This document shows positions 1 to 10,000 of a stretch of DNA of 19,409 nucleotides, one piece after another. The DNA comes from Amoebophrya sp. AT5.2 (Eukaryota; Sar; Dinophyceae; Syndiniales; Amoebophryaceae). The stretch covers positions 1 to 19,409 of the forward strand of contig RXOD01004662.1 of assembly GCA_005223375.1 (NCBI GenBank), written 5' to 3'. Below the pieces are notes generated by a model. It was not told the origin of the DNA, made no database searches, and worked only from the letters and a program-made list of their open reading frames with translations. The stretch's first letter is position 1. Every line of letters starts with the position of its first letter. Made by a program: the position numbers and the translations under genes.

Positions 1-341
1 AAAATACGGGAAGGGATTGGTTGTTGGTAGAGGGACACCACTTCTACCGGGCGCCAGACGGCCGCTACGAATGCGACCGACTAAGAGACTGACATGGAGA
101 AATACGCTCTGTGCACACGCCCAGGAGATGACTGAGAAAATGAACACAAACAATTTTTTCGCGCCGCGGGCAAAGTGCTAATGAATGAATGAATGAATGG
201 CCCTGCAACTCTGTTGGTGCGCGTGACACATGATTCACTTTGACCGAGGCATTATTCTTTTTGATCCTTTTTTTTATTTCCCACGGGTGACCTCCTCCCT
301 ACAGGTTCAGCGCCAATTTCAACATCAACATACATCTTCAG
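1..341 (+). other. intron and upstream sequence of the E2 gene
   Basis: No exon could be identified here. The E2 gene that resumes at 342 must have its N-terminal exons upstream, because about 90 residues of the UBC fold are missing. The stretch ends in a plausible acceptor, a pyrimidine-bearing tract followed by CTTCAG at 336-341. It contains a short ATGA microsatellite. A short open stretch near 30-90 was compared with the conserved E2 segment before the active site and does not match convincingly, so most or all of these bases are probably intron. Confidence 0.5.
181..199. repeat. (ATGA)n microsatellite
   Basis: Nearly five uninterrupted copies of the tetramer ATGA can be read directly. 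It lies in the presumed intron of the E2 gene. Confidence 0.9.
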
Positions 342-696
342 TTCCCAGACCGGGGCAATTTGCCTGGACGTGCTTGGCAAGGAGTGGTCACCTGCTCTGT
401 CGATCCGGACAGCGCTTCTGTCTATTCAAGCCCTCTTGTCAGCAGCGGAGCCCGACGACCCGCAGGACGCGGAAGTGGCAAACATGTACAAGACGAACCG
501 AGAAGAATTTGTGCGCGTCGCCAAGTACTGGACCGAGTCGTACGCCTCGCCAAATAGTACCGAGCAGAACGCCAACCCACACCAACCGAAAATCGACCAA
601 ATCGTTGAGATGGGATTCACGGAAACGCAGGCGAAAGAAGCGCTGCAAAGGAACGGCATGAAGCTGGAAGAGGCCGTGCAGAGCTTGCTTGGCTGA
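342..696 (+). CDS. Ubiquitin-conjugating enzyme E2, Ubc1/UBE2K (E2-25K) type, 3' exon with UBA domain
   Basis: This enzyme accepts ubiquitin from E1 as a thioester and passes it to substrates with an E3; the UBE2K/Ubc1 class extends K48-linked chains. The exon reads S-Q-T-G-A-I-C-L-D, the canonical E2 active-site segment; the catalytic Cys codon is TGC at 361-363. It continues with the conserved [16 protein letters not shown] and [16 protein letters not shown] stretches and the last UBC helices. After a short Asn/Pro linker a UBA domain runs to the end (about 590-693), with the diagnostic M-G-F at 610-618 and a final [10 protein letters not shown]2 plus C-terminal UBA is the UBE2K/Ubc1 architecture. 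The acceptor after CTTCAG (341) gives phase 2 and restores the family's '[11 protein letters not shown]'. The gene is partial: the N-terminal half of the UBC fold lies outside the window. The stop codon is TGA at 694-696. Confidence 0.93.
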
Positions 697-1681
697 GTGT
701 ATGAGTAGCCGAGTTATTTCTCCGCTTTTGGTAGAAGTCAGTGCGTCTGTGGTGCTGGGACACAGCTACGTGAGATGTTCGTTTCTGGCGCAGGAATAAG
801 CACTCTGGAGTGGTTGCACTTTGATGCGCCGCGAAACAGAAGGTGGTGGTCAATGTTTTTTGACTCGTACTCATTGCGTGAGGTGAAGGAGTGGCTGTCC
901 CCCAAAATGCAGAGGGAAGGGATTCGCTACGGCTCTTGTCTGCAGCAGAACAAAGAACTACAGAAGAAATAAAAGGACGCACCTACTCGAAAGGCACGTT
1001 TCCGATCGCACGCGCACCGCGGCTCTTCAACCGACGAGGTATGCTTCGGTTGCGAAGACTTCAGGAGGTGCTTCCTACACACCAACGAGTTGGAGCCCTG
1101 ACTCTGACTGCTATAAATTGAGATTGCAAAAATGCCCGCGGTGCAGTAGCCACCGAAGTCGGTGCGCGATAATGAGTGAAGAGAGACCGCGCAACCAACA
1201 GAGCCGCAACGTTGACTGCCACAAAAATGCTACACTGATGAAAACGTCTTTCACACACTTTACCAAGTATTCTACTTTCCATGTAGCGTAAGTAAGCGTA
1301 AGTAAGTAAGTAAGTAAGTAAGTTGTACTTAGTTACGCGTGGTTCGGAGCTGCGCAAATCAAGAATGGAAAATGTAAACATAAAGTACAATTGCTGCTCC
1401 ACGATCATGGTGATAAAAGAGATACGTAACTATTTATTTTTTAGTACGTTAATAATAGCAGGCGCTGGCGCAGGGTTAGGGATAGGATCAGTGTCCTGCG
1501 AACAGGCGAGAGAATGCTCCGACCTACGACTCCGTCTGGTTCTCGCAACCAAACCTGACCATGATCAGGTGATGTCGACGGTGAGGAGCCGTTCCAAGAA
1601 CAGCCTCTGAGGTCGGCAGCAGCTCTTCATCGCCTGTGTCTGCTGCCCTCGCCCGACTTCATAGGTCGAACGAACTCCGTC
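697..1681. other. spacer between the E2 gene and the next open frame
   Basis: Only short frames (60-120 codons) occur on either strand and none looks like a conserved protein. The stretch is comparatively AT-rich in its second half. It holds the GTAA microsatellite and a near-palindromic CCTGACCATGATCAGG at about 1554-1569. The 3' UTR of the E2 gene and the promoter and 5' UTR of the next gene must lie here. No TATA-like box can be claimed with confidence. Confidence 0.6.
1288..1323. repeat. (GTAA)n microsatellite
   Basis: Two GTAA units, a GC interruption, then about five further GTAA units are read directly. GTAAG resembles a 5' splice donor, so the tract could produce spurious donor calls in gene prediction. 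Confidence 0.9.
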
Positions 1682-2680
1682 ATGTGGTTCCCTGGAATTG
1701 TGGTTCCCGGCGCTCTCGCTGCTTCTAAATCGCTCGAGAAAGCCGTGCGCCTTGCTGCCATTGCTCATCATGGGGGAGCTGCGCTGCCGTTCGCGTGTGG
1801 GTACCTTACTTCTGAGCGGTTGCAGTTCGATGGCGAGTCGGCCTCGTCGTCGACGTCGTCCTTCTCGGACGGGGCTGCATTTGTGCGTGGACCCGCGTCG
1901 TCTGGTAGCGACGCGGCCCTATTGCAGGACAACGACAATGCGGTCGTCGAACAACTCGATGTCATCGATAGAGCACCGCAGGTGCTGGAAATCGTGCCGG
2001 ACGGGGCAGCTGCATCAAGAGAACCGGTTCCACGGGAGGTGGGCGAAGTGGATGCTACTTTCTCGAGTGCCGATGGAAGTAGTGATCCTGCTGCGAGTAC
2101 TTCGTCGCTATCTTCAAAATCCCGCATGCTTCGGGAAGAGCGCGCGATCGGAACAATCGTTCACGGAAAAGAAGACGAGGTGGCGGTCGTGCGCCGCAGC
2201 ACCGGTGCTGTGACGGTGAGCACCAGCGGCGCAGAAGTAGTAGAAATAGCAGAAGCAGCTGCGGACGAAGAGCAGGACCACGACGAGGCAGCGTCGAGCA
2301 TAAGGAGTGCGCCAGGTGGTCGTGGTGGACGAGTAGACGGCACAGCGACAGCAAGAAACGAAACAAGTCTTGATGTAGCTCTCGGCGGCGGCACCCAGGA
2401 GGCCGCCGACGACCACTACGCCGTGACGACAGAAACGGCAGTCCGTCTACCGCGGCCTGATCCTGTAGCAGCAGCAGCGCTCGGGCGCAGGAACGACAGG
2501 CTAACATTCGAGGAGCGACGCAAGATGAACCTCACCGACAATCCGGGACCACGCGACGTTTCCCGTAGTTCGTCGGCGGCAGCGTCGGAACTGGAGGTGG
2601 ATTCTCTGCAGCGGTGGGCACCGGTCAACTGTTGGGACGATGAAAGTGGAAAAAAAATGGTAGTAAGGGAGATATGCTGA
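1682..2680 (+). CDS. Hypothetical low-complexity acidic Ser/Ala-rich protein
   Basis: This is an uninterrupted 332-codon frame from ATG (1682) to TGA (2678-2680), the longest in the first 4.5 kb. The family is not recognised. Residues 1-50 are mildly hydrophobic (MWFPGIVVPGALAAS onward) with no clean signal peptide or membrane span. The rest is rich in Ser, Ala, Asp, Glu and Val, with an acidic AAADEEQDHDE-like patch about two-thirds along and a more basic, polar end (GRRNDRLTFEERRKMNL). It is probably largely disordered. An upstream exon is possible because an acceptor-like TTCATAG precedes the start at about 1660-1666. Near the end, ATG-GTAGTAAGG around 2658 could be a splice donor, so the last residues are uncertain. 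Open frames of this size can occur by chance in GC-rich DNA, so expression is not certain. Confidence 0.55.
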   Translation: MWFPGIVVPGALAASKSLEKAVRLAAIAHHGGAALPFACGYLTSERLQFDGESASSSTSSFSDGAAFVRGPASSGSDAALLQDNDNAVVEQLDVIDRAPQVLEIVPDGAAASREPVPREVGEVDATFSSADGSSDPAASTSSLSSKSRMLREERAIGTIVHGKEDEVAVVRRSTGAVTVSTSGAEVVEIAEAAADEEQDHDEAASSIRSAPGGRGGRVDGTATARNETSLDVALGGGTQEAADDHYAVTTETAVRLPRPDPVAAAALGRRNDRLTFEERRKMNLTDNPGPRDVSRSSSAAASELEVDSLQRWAPVNCWDDESGKKMVVREIC

Positions 2681-4460
2681 AGAAAAAACTGTGCATTTAC
2701 CTGGCTTCGTCCACTAAAATGGATTCGCGCAGCACACTTAGCGAACAAAACGCTCGCCCAACCTTAGTGTACTAGCCGTGTAGTCTGCCTCTGCGGCGCC
2801 GGATGCGCTGGAAAATCCTGTTGCTTGGCCTGAGGAGGCGAGGTTGCGGCACAGCTCAGCGTGTTGGATGCTGAGCAAATCCATCGTGCCTGCTGAGAAC
2901 GGTTCTTCATTCTGTTTGACGTCGGTCGGCCTCGGCGTTCGGCTTGGCGCCGATTGGTGCGCGCTGGCAACTCTTTCGCGCGCGTCGCTTCATCGCGGCG
3001 CGCGCAAGTTGTCGCCTTCGTTCGCTCTGGGGGGCGCGAGTGTATCCATTCTGCAAGGGATTTGTCAGCCGCGCGCACCGCGTCAGCGCGGCGCGGATCG
3101 CGCCGACGGCGTCAGGGCGGTCATGGTTCTGCTTCACGATCATGAAGAGGGGCGGTGCCTTATGGCGCCGCGGCCGCCCTTCTCTTGTGCATTATAGTTA
3201 CACTCATCAAGATCAATGTCTGCACGAAAACCTCCATTTTCTCTGATCATGAAGCCAGTTTTTGTTTTCTAAGCGACTCTGATAAGGGTGAACATAGCAC
3301 CTTCGTCGACAATTTTTTTCGTTCGGGGCCGCACGGACATTGCGTAAGGAGTTCGGTTGATGCGTTGGCACAACTTAGTGGATTCGAGTTTTTGGGTATC
3401 ACAACGTCGTATGCGCATCCCTCGGAAGATTGCGCTGGCCACGACAACCGTCGCATCTACATCGGTCACAACGACATGCTCACCTCCAGTGGCTGTGTCG
3501 GAGCGGAGCGCGTCCCCGTATCACCTCGCGATTAAGCCCCGTTGGATGGAACTTTGGGAGTCGGTCGCCGAAAACTTGTTTCATGATCATGCAGAAGCCG
3601 AAGCCAGTATCGTTGAGTCCTGGGATTGCAAAGTGAGAAAACAGGTACGAAAGTGAATCAAAAGACAAACAAAAGTGTAACGAACTGCAGAGGTCGAGGC
3701 TTGGGAGACGCGAACTGCGGCCATTTGGAAGCGATCGAGGTTTTCGAATCTCGGCGAAAAGCATTGGCGAAACGCATCGGAAAGCACCGACCTGGGAGGA
3801 GGATCAGGTCGTGTTTAATGATCATCATTCTTGTAGAGATTGCAAACGAAGTTTCTGCGTGAGTTTTATTAATTATTGAGGCGATCAAAAAGCAGTTCCA
3901 TTTCTTTCCTCACGCTGTGCATGCGTGCAGTCGCAAAAATCTAAATCAACCTTCTACGAGGTATTTTCGCGGATATTCCCGGCGCGGTTGCAGTTCTTTA
4001 CGTGCCACTGCCAGCTGGTCTTGGTTGCAACGGATGAATCCATGCGGAATCCAAAGGCGTGGGGGTAAACAGTTGCGGATGGAGTGACGCTCGTGAGGAA
4101 TCTGGATTCTCCGGCAATGAATAGGAGCTGCGGGGTCAGCGGACAATGATGCTCCAATACATATGGTCACTGAGATTCATACTCATGCAGATGCGTATGC
4201 TTGTCTGCAAACAGAACGCAACCGCTGAAGCAGCTGTCGACGCCTCCTGTTCTCTTTCGCCGGATCTATTCTCCAAACTCAGCAACCCGAGAGAAGAGAA
4301 CCGCATAGCAAAACGCGCCAGCAGCCGCGGCAGGTTCTGAAAAGCAGACACCGGCTGCGTTTCTCTAAAACAGCCCTCTCGCTTTCATGATTGCTTCGGC
4401 GGAAACTTCTATCTTAATTTAGAAACTTCGCGTTCCGCACGCCTAGAATCCCTCCGGAAT
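2681..4460. other. 1.8 kb spacer without a convincing gene
   Basis: The longest frame (about 3155-3535, plus strand) has a hydrophobic start resembling a signal peptide or membrane helix but no ATG at its head and no recognisable domain. Frames on the minus strand are shadows or chance. Several TGATCA-centred sequences recur: 3138, 3244, 3583 and 3817. Two of them share a longer unit, TGATCATGAAGCCAGT at 3244-3259, and the same sequence split by nine bases at 3583-3607. There is no RNA gene or recognisable mobile element. Composition drifts from GC-rich (2.9-3.2 kb) to AT-richer (3.6-4.4 kb). Confidence 0.55.
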
Positions 4461-6156
4461 ATGTCCACGACAAAAATGAAAATGGGCCATCGGAGAACAG
4501 CGGCCCGCGGACCGTTCCGCGAGCCGGATTCGTCGGCGGCATGCGAGGAGCTGCGCCTTGAGTTCGGTGGACCCCTTTCCGCCCCAGTAGCGAGTGAGCT
4601 ATTCACAAACACTGTCGCTCCCGCTGACATGTGCTTCCGAGCCCCGGAAGAAAAACCGGGAAGCAGAAACCTCGCGCCGTGCCGCCAGATCGATTTCGCG
4701 CACGCCGCCAGCAGTGCTGAGGTACGTACGCAATCAGCTAGGACTGATGCGATGGCTGTTGCTTATGGTTTCTGAATCAACGACGCCTGCAGTTAATATA
4801 AACTTCGTGAAATAATCTAAATCAGTATCTGCGTCAGATTTTGCTTCCGCCAATGTAGGACCGCCTTCGTGTGAGTCAATATATAATATTTATTTTTCTC
4901 TAAAATCTCAAACCCAGATTTGTGGCGACTCGTCTTTCGTGCAAGAAGACCGGCTCCTCGATCCAGCAAGCATCTCCGGCCGGCAGTTTGATCCGCACGG
5001 TTTTCCCGACAACTTCGCCGCGACGCCCGACCCCCTGGTGTTTCAGCAGACCCGCGCGATATCAAAACGCGAGAGAGCGCCAATCAGTGGCGGGGTGACC
5101 GGCGGAAGGGATTCTGATTCCGACAGTGAAGATCGGGAGCGAGTCAACGCCTCTATCCGGGACAGCATGAAGAGGCACAAAGCAGAAAAGCTTCGTGGTG
5201 CCAGGGGTATTGCGGGAGCCGAAGCGACAGCGGACCTCGTCACAACGCCTGTTTCCTCGGCGCAGTGCCAAGCAGCCGCGCTTACGCCAATCGCAGGCGC
5301 TACTCCGGGGTCTGCGTCACACTTCGGAGGCGGGGCGGGGGTAGGAGACGGCCAAGACTTCGGCTTCGCCTACGGTGAAACTGCTTTGGCGGTGACCACT
5401 CCTGGCTGCCGAAAAGCAAACAAGGACGCGCTGGCCGGCAAGTACCAGACACCTGTCGCGCAACGCGGCAAGACGGCGGGTAGTAGCGTCGTCGCATCAA
5501 CCAGCACTAGTCGACCGACGCGTGGGAAGTCCAAAAAATGGACCGCGGTACCCCTGACAAAGTTCAAGGCCATGTGCTACGAGGTCATCCACAACAACAA
5601 AGGCAAATCGTTTCAGTGTTTGCCTCTGATGAATCGCCAGAAAAAAAAGAACAAGGACAAATACGGGGACGCCTGGGGGATCAGTATTCCAGATAGAGCG
5701 GCGTTCTTTATTCAAAAGATCGCCGAGAGCTACATGCGTGAACAGTACAAGAAGGGGACGGAGATGGTTGATCGCGTGAAGGCGGGGTATAAGTTGGCGG
5801 ACGCGATATCTGGTGGGGGCCAGAGCTCGCTAATGACTGCGATGCTGTCGCTGGAAGATCACGCGCCGAAGCAGAAGGGAAAAGCAGGGTCGTCGAAGTC
5901 GAAGCAGGCTGTTCTGCCACTAGTCAATGAGGAGGGGGACGAGTCCAAGTCGGACTCGGAGGCGGAATCTGATGAAGAAGATCCAAACAAGCAGGCCAAA
6001 AGAGCCATAGAGGACAAATCCGACGACGAATTCTATGCCAAGGAGGTGAAAAGTAGCTCACTACTCGAAAACCGCGTCGCGATCATAAGTGAGTATGTAG
6101 CCACAATCACGGGCGACGAAATGAAGAAAGGCCCCGACGTCGACATCGATGCGTGA
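4461..6156 (+). CDS. Orphan two-exon protein, 499 aa, central folded domain with acidic C-terminal tail
   Basis: The family is not recognised. Exon 1 is 4461-4721 (87 codons from ATG) and exon 2 is 4918-6156 (412 codons plus TGA). The join GCTGAG|GTACGT ... ACCCAG|ATT is phase 0 and leaves the frame open. Residues 1-87 start basic (MSTTKMKMGHRR). About 88-290 is low complexity, with an acidic SDSDSED run and several S/T-P sites (for example TTPGCRK and QTPVAQRGK) that could be phosphorylated. About 290-385 (bases 5530-5820) is the most protein-like part: KKWTAVPLTKF, then conserved-looking aromatic, Cys and basic residues (QCLPLMNRQKKKNKDKYGD) and an amphipathic helix (AAFFIQKIAESYM). The tail is strongly acidic (SDSEAESDEED). 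A nucleic-acid or chromatin role is conceivable but is inference. The start could be the next Met at 4473, and earlier exons are not excluded. Confidence 0.75.
4722..4917 (+). other. intron, GT-AG, phase 0, 196 bases
   Basis: The donor is GAG|GTACGTAC and the acceptor AAACCCAG|ATT, preceded by an AT-rich, T-rich tract (ATATTTATTTTTCTC). The reading frames on both sides join at a codon boundary. Stop codons are present inside in the joined frame. The intron is more AT-rich than its exons. No flanking direct repeats were seen. Confidence 0.75.
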
Positions 6157-7090
6157 CCTTCTTTCTAGTCAGATTTGGTTTTTTTTGCGCTGGATGAACA
6201 CGCTTTGATTTCGCAGCGAACGACTCATGGCTGCGCCGATCGGCTCCATAGTGTTGTGGCAGGCTGTATAATTCCGCGATCAGATGCGACAGCAGGCCTG
6301 CTCTTCCCTGCTCAGTGTACAATGTTTCTGGTTGCAGGCCCTGCGCCAATTTGTTTTTTTTGGATATCTGATAACACTGCTTGAAACGGCGCTCCTCTTG
6401 TTTCTTACTTTGTACAGTGTGGGTTGGAAAAGAATAAGCTTGCCGCTCCGAGGTTCTCTGGCAGCACATGGATGATCGAGCCAGCGCCCGCCGCTGGTTG
6501 TGCTGGTCTGTCGGCGAAAAGTTAAAGACGCCCACAGTTATTCACGTCAATGACGATGCGACGTATCCGTCTGTGTGCTGAGTTTCTGGGCGCAAAGGTG
6601 CAGGGGTGCAAAGATGCTCGGGTGCAGGAATTCAAATTCAGAACTGGCTTTTCACGCGTGTCGTGCGCTCGCAGTTGCTGTACTGCTAGTGAGTCTACAA
6701 AAACGAAACTCGGTTGCATCATCCATCGCGTGCGAATTTCATTTCGTGCATTCATAGTTGTGGTCTGCCATCTTTGCTTCCCCATCATCGTATGGACCCA
6801 TGGTTGTAGCGCCCCAGTTGACCACCTTTTACAATTCGTTTTCGTTGAGGATTCCGGTATCAAAGTCAATATTTATAGAACGCCCCCAACTTAATAGCTT
6901 TTCTTTGCCCGGACGCTGATTGTTGCTTTTCGGTATCTATGAACTAAGATGCGTAGGCGGAGCCGGAGTTGTCTCTCGCGGCAGAAAGCATAGACTTCGT
7001 TGTAGTCGAGTAGTTTCCTCAGTGTTTGTTAGAAGGAGCAGACTAGACAGCGAAACTTTCATTGAGTCGTATAATTCTCGGCGCAGCTCG
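6157..7090. other. 934-base spacer
   Basis: No convincing gene. Frames up to about 114 codons (6550-6894) overlap antisense frames of similar length and show no protein-like pattern. The stretch contains a perfect 12-base palindrome AGCAGGCCTGCT (6291-6302) and a few loosely repeated GGTGCA motifs at 6597-6640. The 3' UTR of the preceding gene begins with a T-rich run just after the stop (6162-6187). The frame of the next gene is open upstream to about 6920, but the first ATG is at 7091. Confidence 0.6.
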
Positions 7091-10000
7091 ATGTTGAAGA
7101 ACAAGCGGGCCGCCTCTCATCAGCCCACCCCACCGTCTGCCGGCGGGGCCGCAGCGGGGACGTTCGCCCCTCCCCAGAAAAAAAAGCGACGAAAGAACAA
7201 GCTAGCAGCTGAGTTCTATGCCGAGGAGCGTGGGAATTACGATTGGGCGAGCATCTGTCAAGAAGGCCACGTGAGGACGACGGTGACTGCAAGGGCGGAC
7301 GAGGCAAAAACACGCAATGGGAAACCGGGCTGCAGCGGAAGAGGACCTGCACGTCGGAGCGATGAACAGCTGCCCCGGAAACAGGAGGAGAAGGTGGACT
7401 GCGGCCATCGCGGGCGTAGCAGAATCCGCCCAGATCCGGCTGCAAAACGAGGGGGCGGCGCGCGAGGCAAATCGAGGAAGCCTAGCACTTCTTGTGGGCG
7501 ACGGCGGCAGCGAAACCACCGCAGCCCGAGCAAACCACCACGCAAGGAGCACTCCAACGGGCGGGGGGCATCACCTAACGCAGCGCGTGCCCTGCCGAAA
7601 GCCCCCGGGACTTCACCTCCAAACCTCCACTCCAGTTTGGACAAAACGCTCCACGGATTGCGGGACTCCGTCAGCAGTAAAAACGCCGAAGTCATACGAG
7701 ACTGGTTTGCGGGCAGGTCGCGAGCGCAGGTCCACAACAACGACTGGGACGGAGTGCAGACTCAGACCATCATAGCGGAGTTCGCAGTGCGGTTTGGGGC
7801 CGAGGCTTTCCGGGTTGCTGTCGAGAGCAGCCCAAAAGCGAAACACGTGTTTCTACGGTTGGAAATGGACGGGAGCACACGCGAAACAAAAGACGAGCGC
7901 GGGAGGGTCAATAGATCGGCGAAGTGGATGTGCAGTTCGTTGTCCGCTTGGCTGGCCGATCCGGACGTCCCCGAGCGCGAGTGGCCGAGATGGGCGTACC
8001 TGCCTACCCGCGTCGTGCAGCTCGTGCCGGGTAAGGATCTCCCGGAAGGGCTGAAGCCCTCCGACAGAAACGCAAGACTAGGGCTCGACTTGCTGTGGGC
8101 CTACATCGAAAAACTCCCCTTGAAGACTTTGCTCACACTGATCTTATCGGGGGACGCCGCCGAGACCGCTGCACTTGCTTCGCTTTTCGCATTGCTGGAG
8201 ACCAAAATCCGGAAGTACAGACCGGACATTATCTATATGCCCCACTACCATAGGTGCTCGGTGCACCAGATCACCCTGACGGGCGAGGACACCGGCAAAA
8301 TGTACACGCAAATGTCGGGAACAACGCAAAAGCGCTTCCAGAACAAAATATATCTGCAGGCACAGCAATATTCTCGCATTGCATAGGCTATAGTAGTACT
8401 GCACAGGAAAACGAATCGCATTGAGTTTATTAGTCCGAGGATCTCCATCTTACATTGCTAGTGGTACTAATACGAAGCCTATTCTATTTCCATGCAGGTA
8501 CTGCAGAAGCGGCGGCAATCAACGGCGGTGCTGACTGCTGTCGAGGAGCAGGCCAGAACCTCAGTCAGACTTCTGCAGCCCGACGAAAAAGCTGCGTTCA
8601 AAGCCAGGGCAGATTCGTACAGCGTGTTTCTGCGAGACATGCGATGCGAGCAGAGCGCCAAGGCGTTTCAGGGGTGCGCGCCTGTAGTAACGCTAGAAGC
8701 AGAGCCGGAGGATGAACATGTCGACGACCCCGGGCGCTTCTGCGTGAAGGTACCTAACGAGAAGAGGCGGGGGCTCGTGCTCAAGTGCTGGCGGAAGCTG
8801 TGCACCAAGCTGAAGGAGCCGAAGCTGACGAGGTGGCTCACGTATGGAGATGGGGCACGGATGGAGTGCGTGCGTGATAGTTTGAACTATGCAGCCCATT
8901 GGATCACGCGGAAACCCTGGCTTTTTTCGAATGAGGAGTGGAAGGAGTTTCGACGCGATCGCCATCTCGATGACAGGCATGCGATTCAGAAACTAATCGT
9001 CGCGCACTTGTTCAACCCGCTGGATCATACGACGACTCGAGCGCTGACGGAGTCTGACGGAATCGCTTCCACCACCGAGATGAAGAATGACGCGGCGATA
9101 CATTTCAAAGCGGAGGCGCGTATCTTCAGGGAGGAAAGCAGAATCTTCGACCAGATGGGGTACGTCACGCTATCCAGCCGCAGAATCGACGACCTCCAAA
9201 AACGGCAGCTGTTCATCGACGGGTACGTAGCTTTGATGTCAGCGGCGGGAACCCTCAACTGGCGGGTGCATTCCGGTTTGCGCGACCCGCATGACGAGCG
9301 GAAGCAGGAGTTTGAAGCGGCGGCATGGAAAGACTCACTCGCGTCTTTCGATCGCAAGTCCGGGGGGCAGTACCACACTTCGCAAGTGGTTAAGGAGATA
9401 ATCATGGATAAGGATAGGAAGCTGACGAATGAGCCGGGGGCATTGTGTTTGATCAGCTGCGGCCGCTCGCTGGCGAAGCTACCGCTTCAGCAGGCTGTCG
9501 CGGCGTACCGTTCCATGTGCCTCGGGCTCGGCCTCTCCGCTCCTCATCAAGCAGCCTGCGAACGTCTCATCGCTTTATCCAAGAGCGAGCAGCAGGCGGT
9601 TCTTCACACGATGCGCGGAATGGTACGGGTGAGCGAGGGCGTGGAGCGGAGGAAGCTACTGGCGGAGCGAGCGGTAGCACAAAGCTACGAAGCGGTCGGA
9701 GATTCCGCAGATGAAGACAGCACCGACGACGAGGAAAGCAGCGAGGACGACTACTGGGATGATGCCGCCGTAGAAAGCGGCGGGAAGCCGGTCAAGAGGC
9801 AGCTGACCGAGGAAGAGCGCCTGGTGCGGATGCAGCGTGCTCCGACATGGAATTCGGAGTGGCAGCGCGAGGAGAAGACCAAGTTTGGGCCGACGGTCGG
9901 CGGGATAATCATAACCGACGCTCGGAAGGCCGAGCTGAAACACCAGGCGCGGCGGCTAGCGGAAAAGCAGATGATACTGAAGCAGAAAGCGGACAGGGAC

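Noticed and set aside
1470..1486. AGGGTTAGGGAT resembles a telomere repeat
   Set aside because: A single TTAGGG-like unit without tandem copies; chance.
3155..3535. 126-codon frame with a hydrophobic, signal-peptide-like start
   Set aside because: No ATG at its head, no AG-linked upstream exon found, no domain, and codon use unlike the accepted exons. Could be an exon, but it is unsupported.
3738..3760. TTTTCGAATCTCG resembles a tRNA T-arm
   Set aside because: No matching acceptor, D or anticodon stems could be drawn around it.
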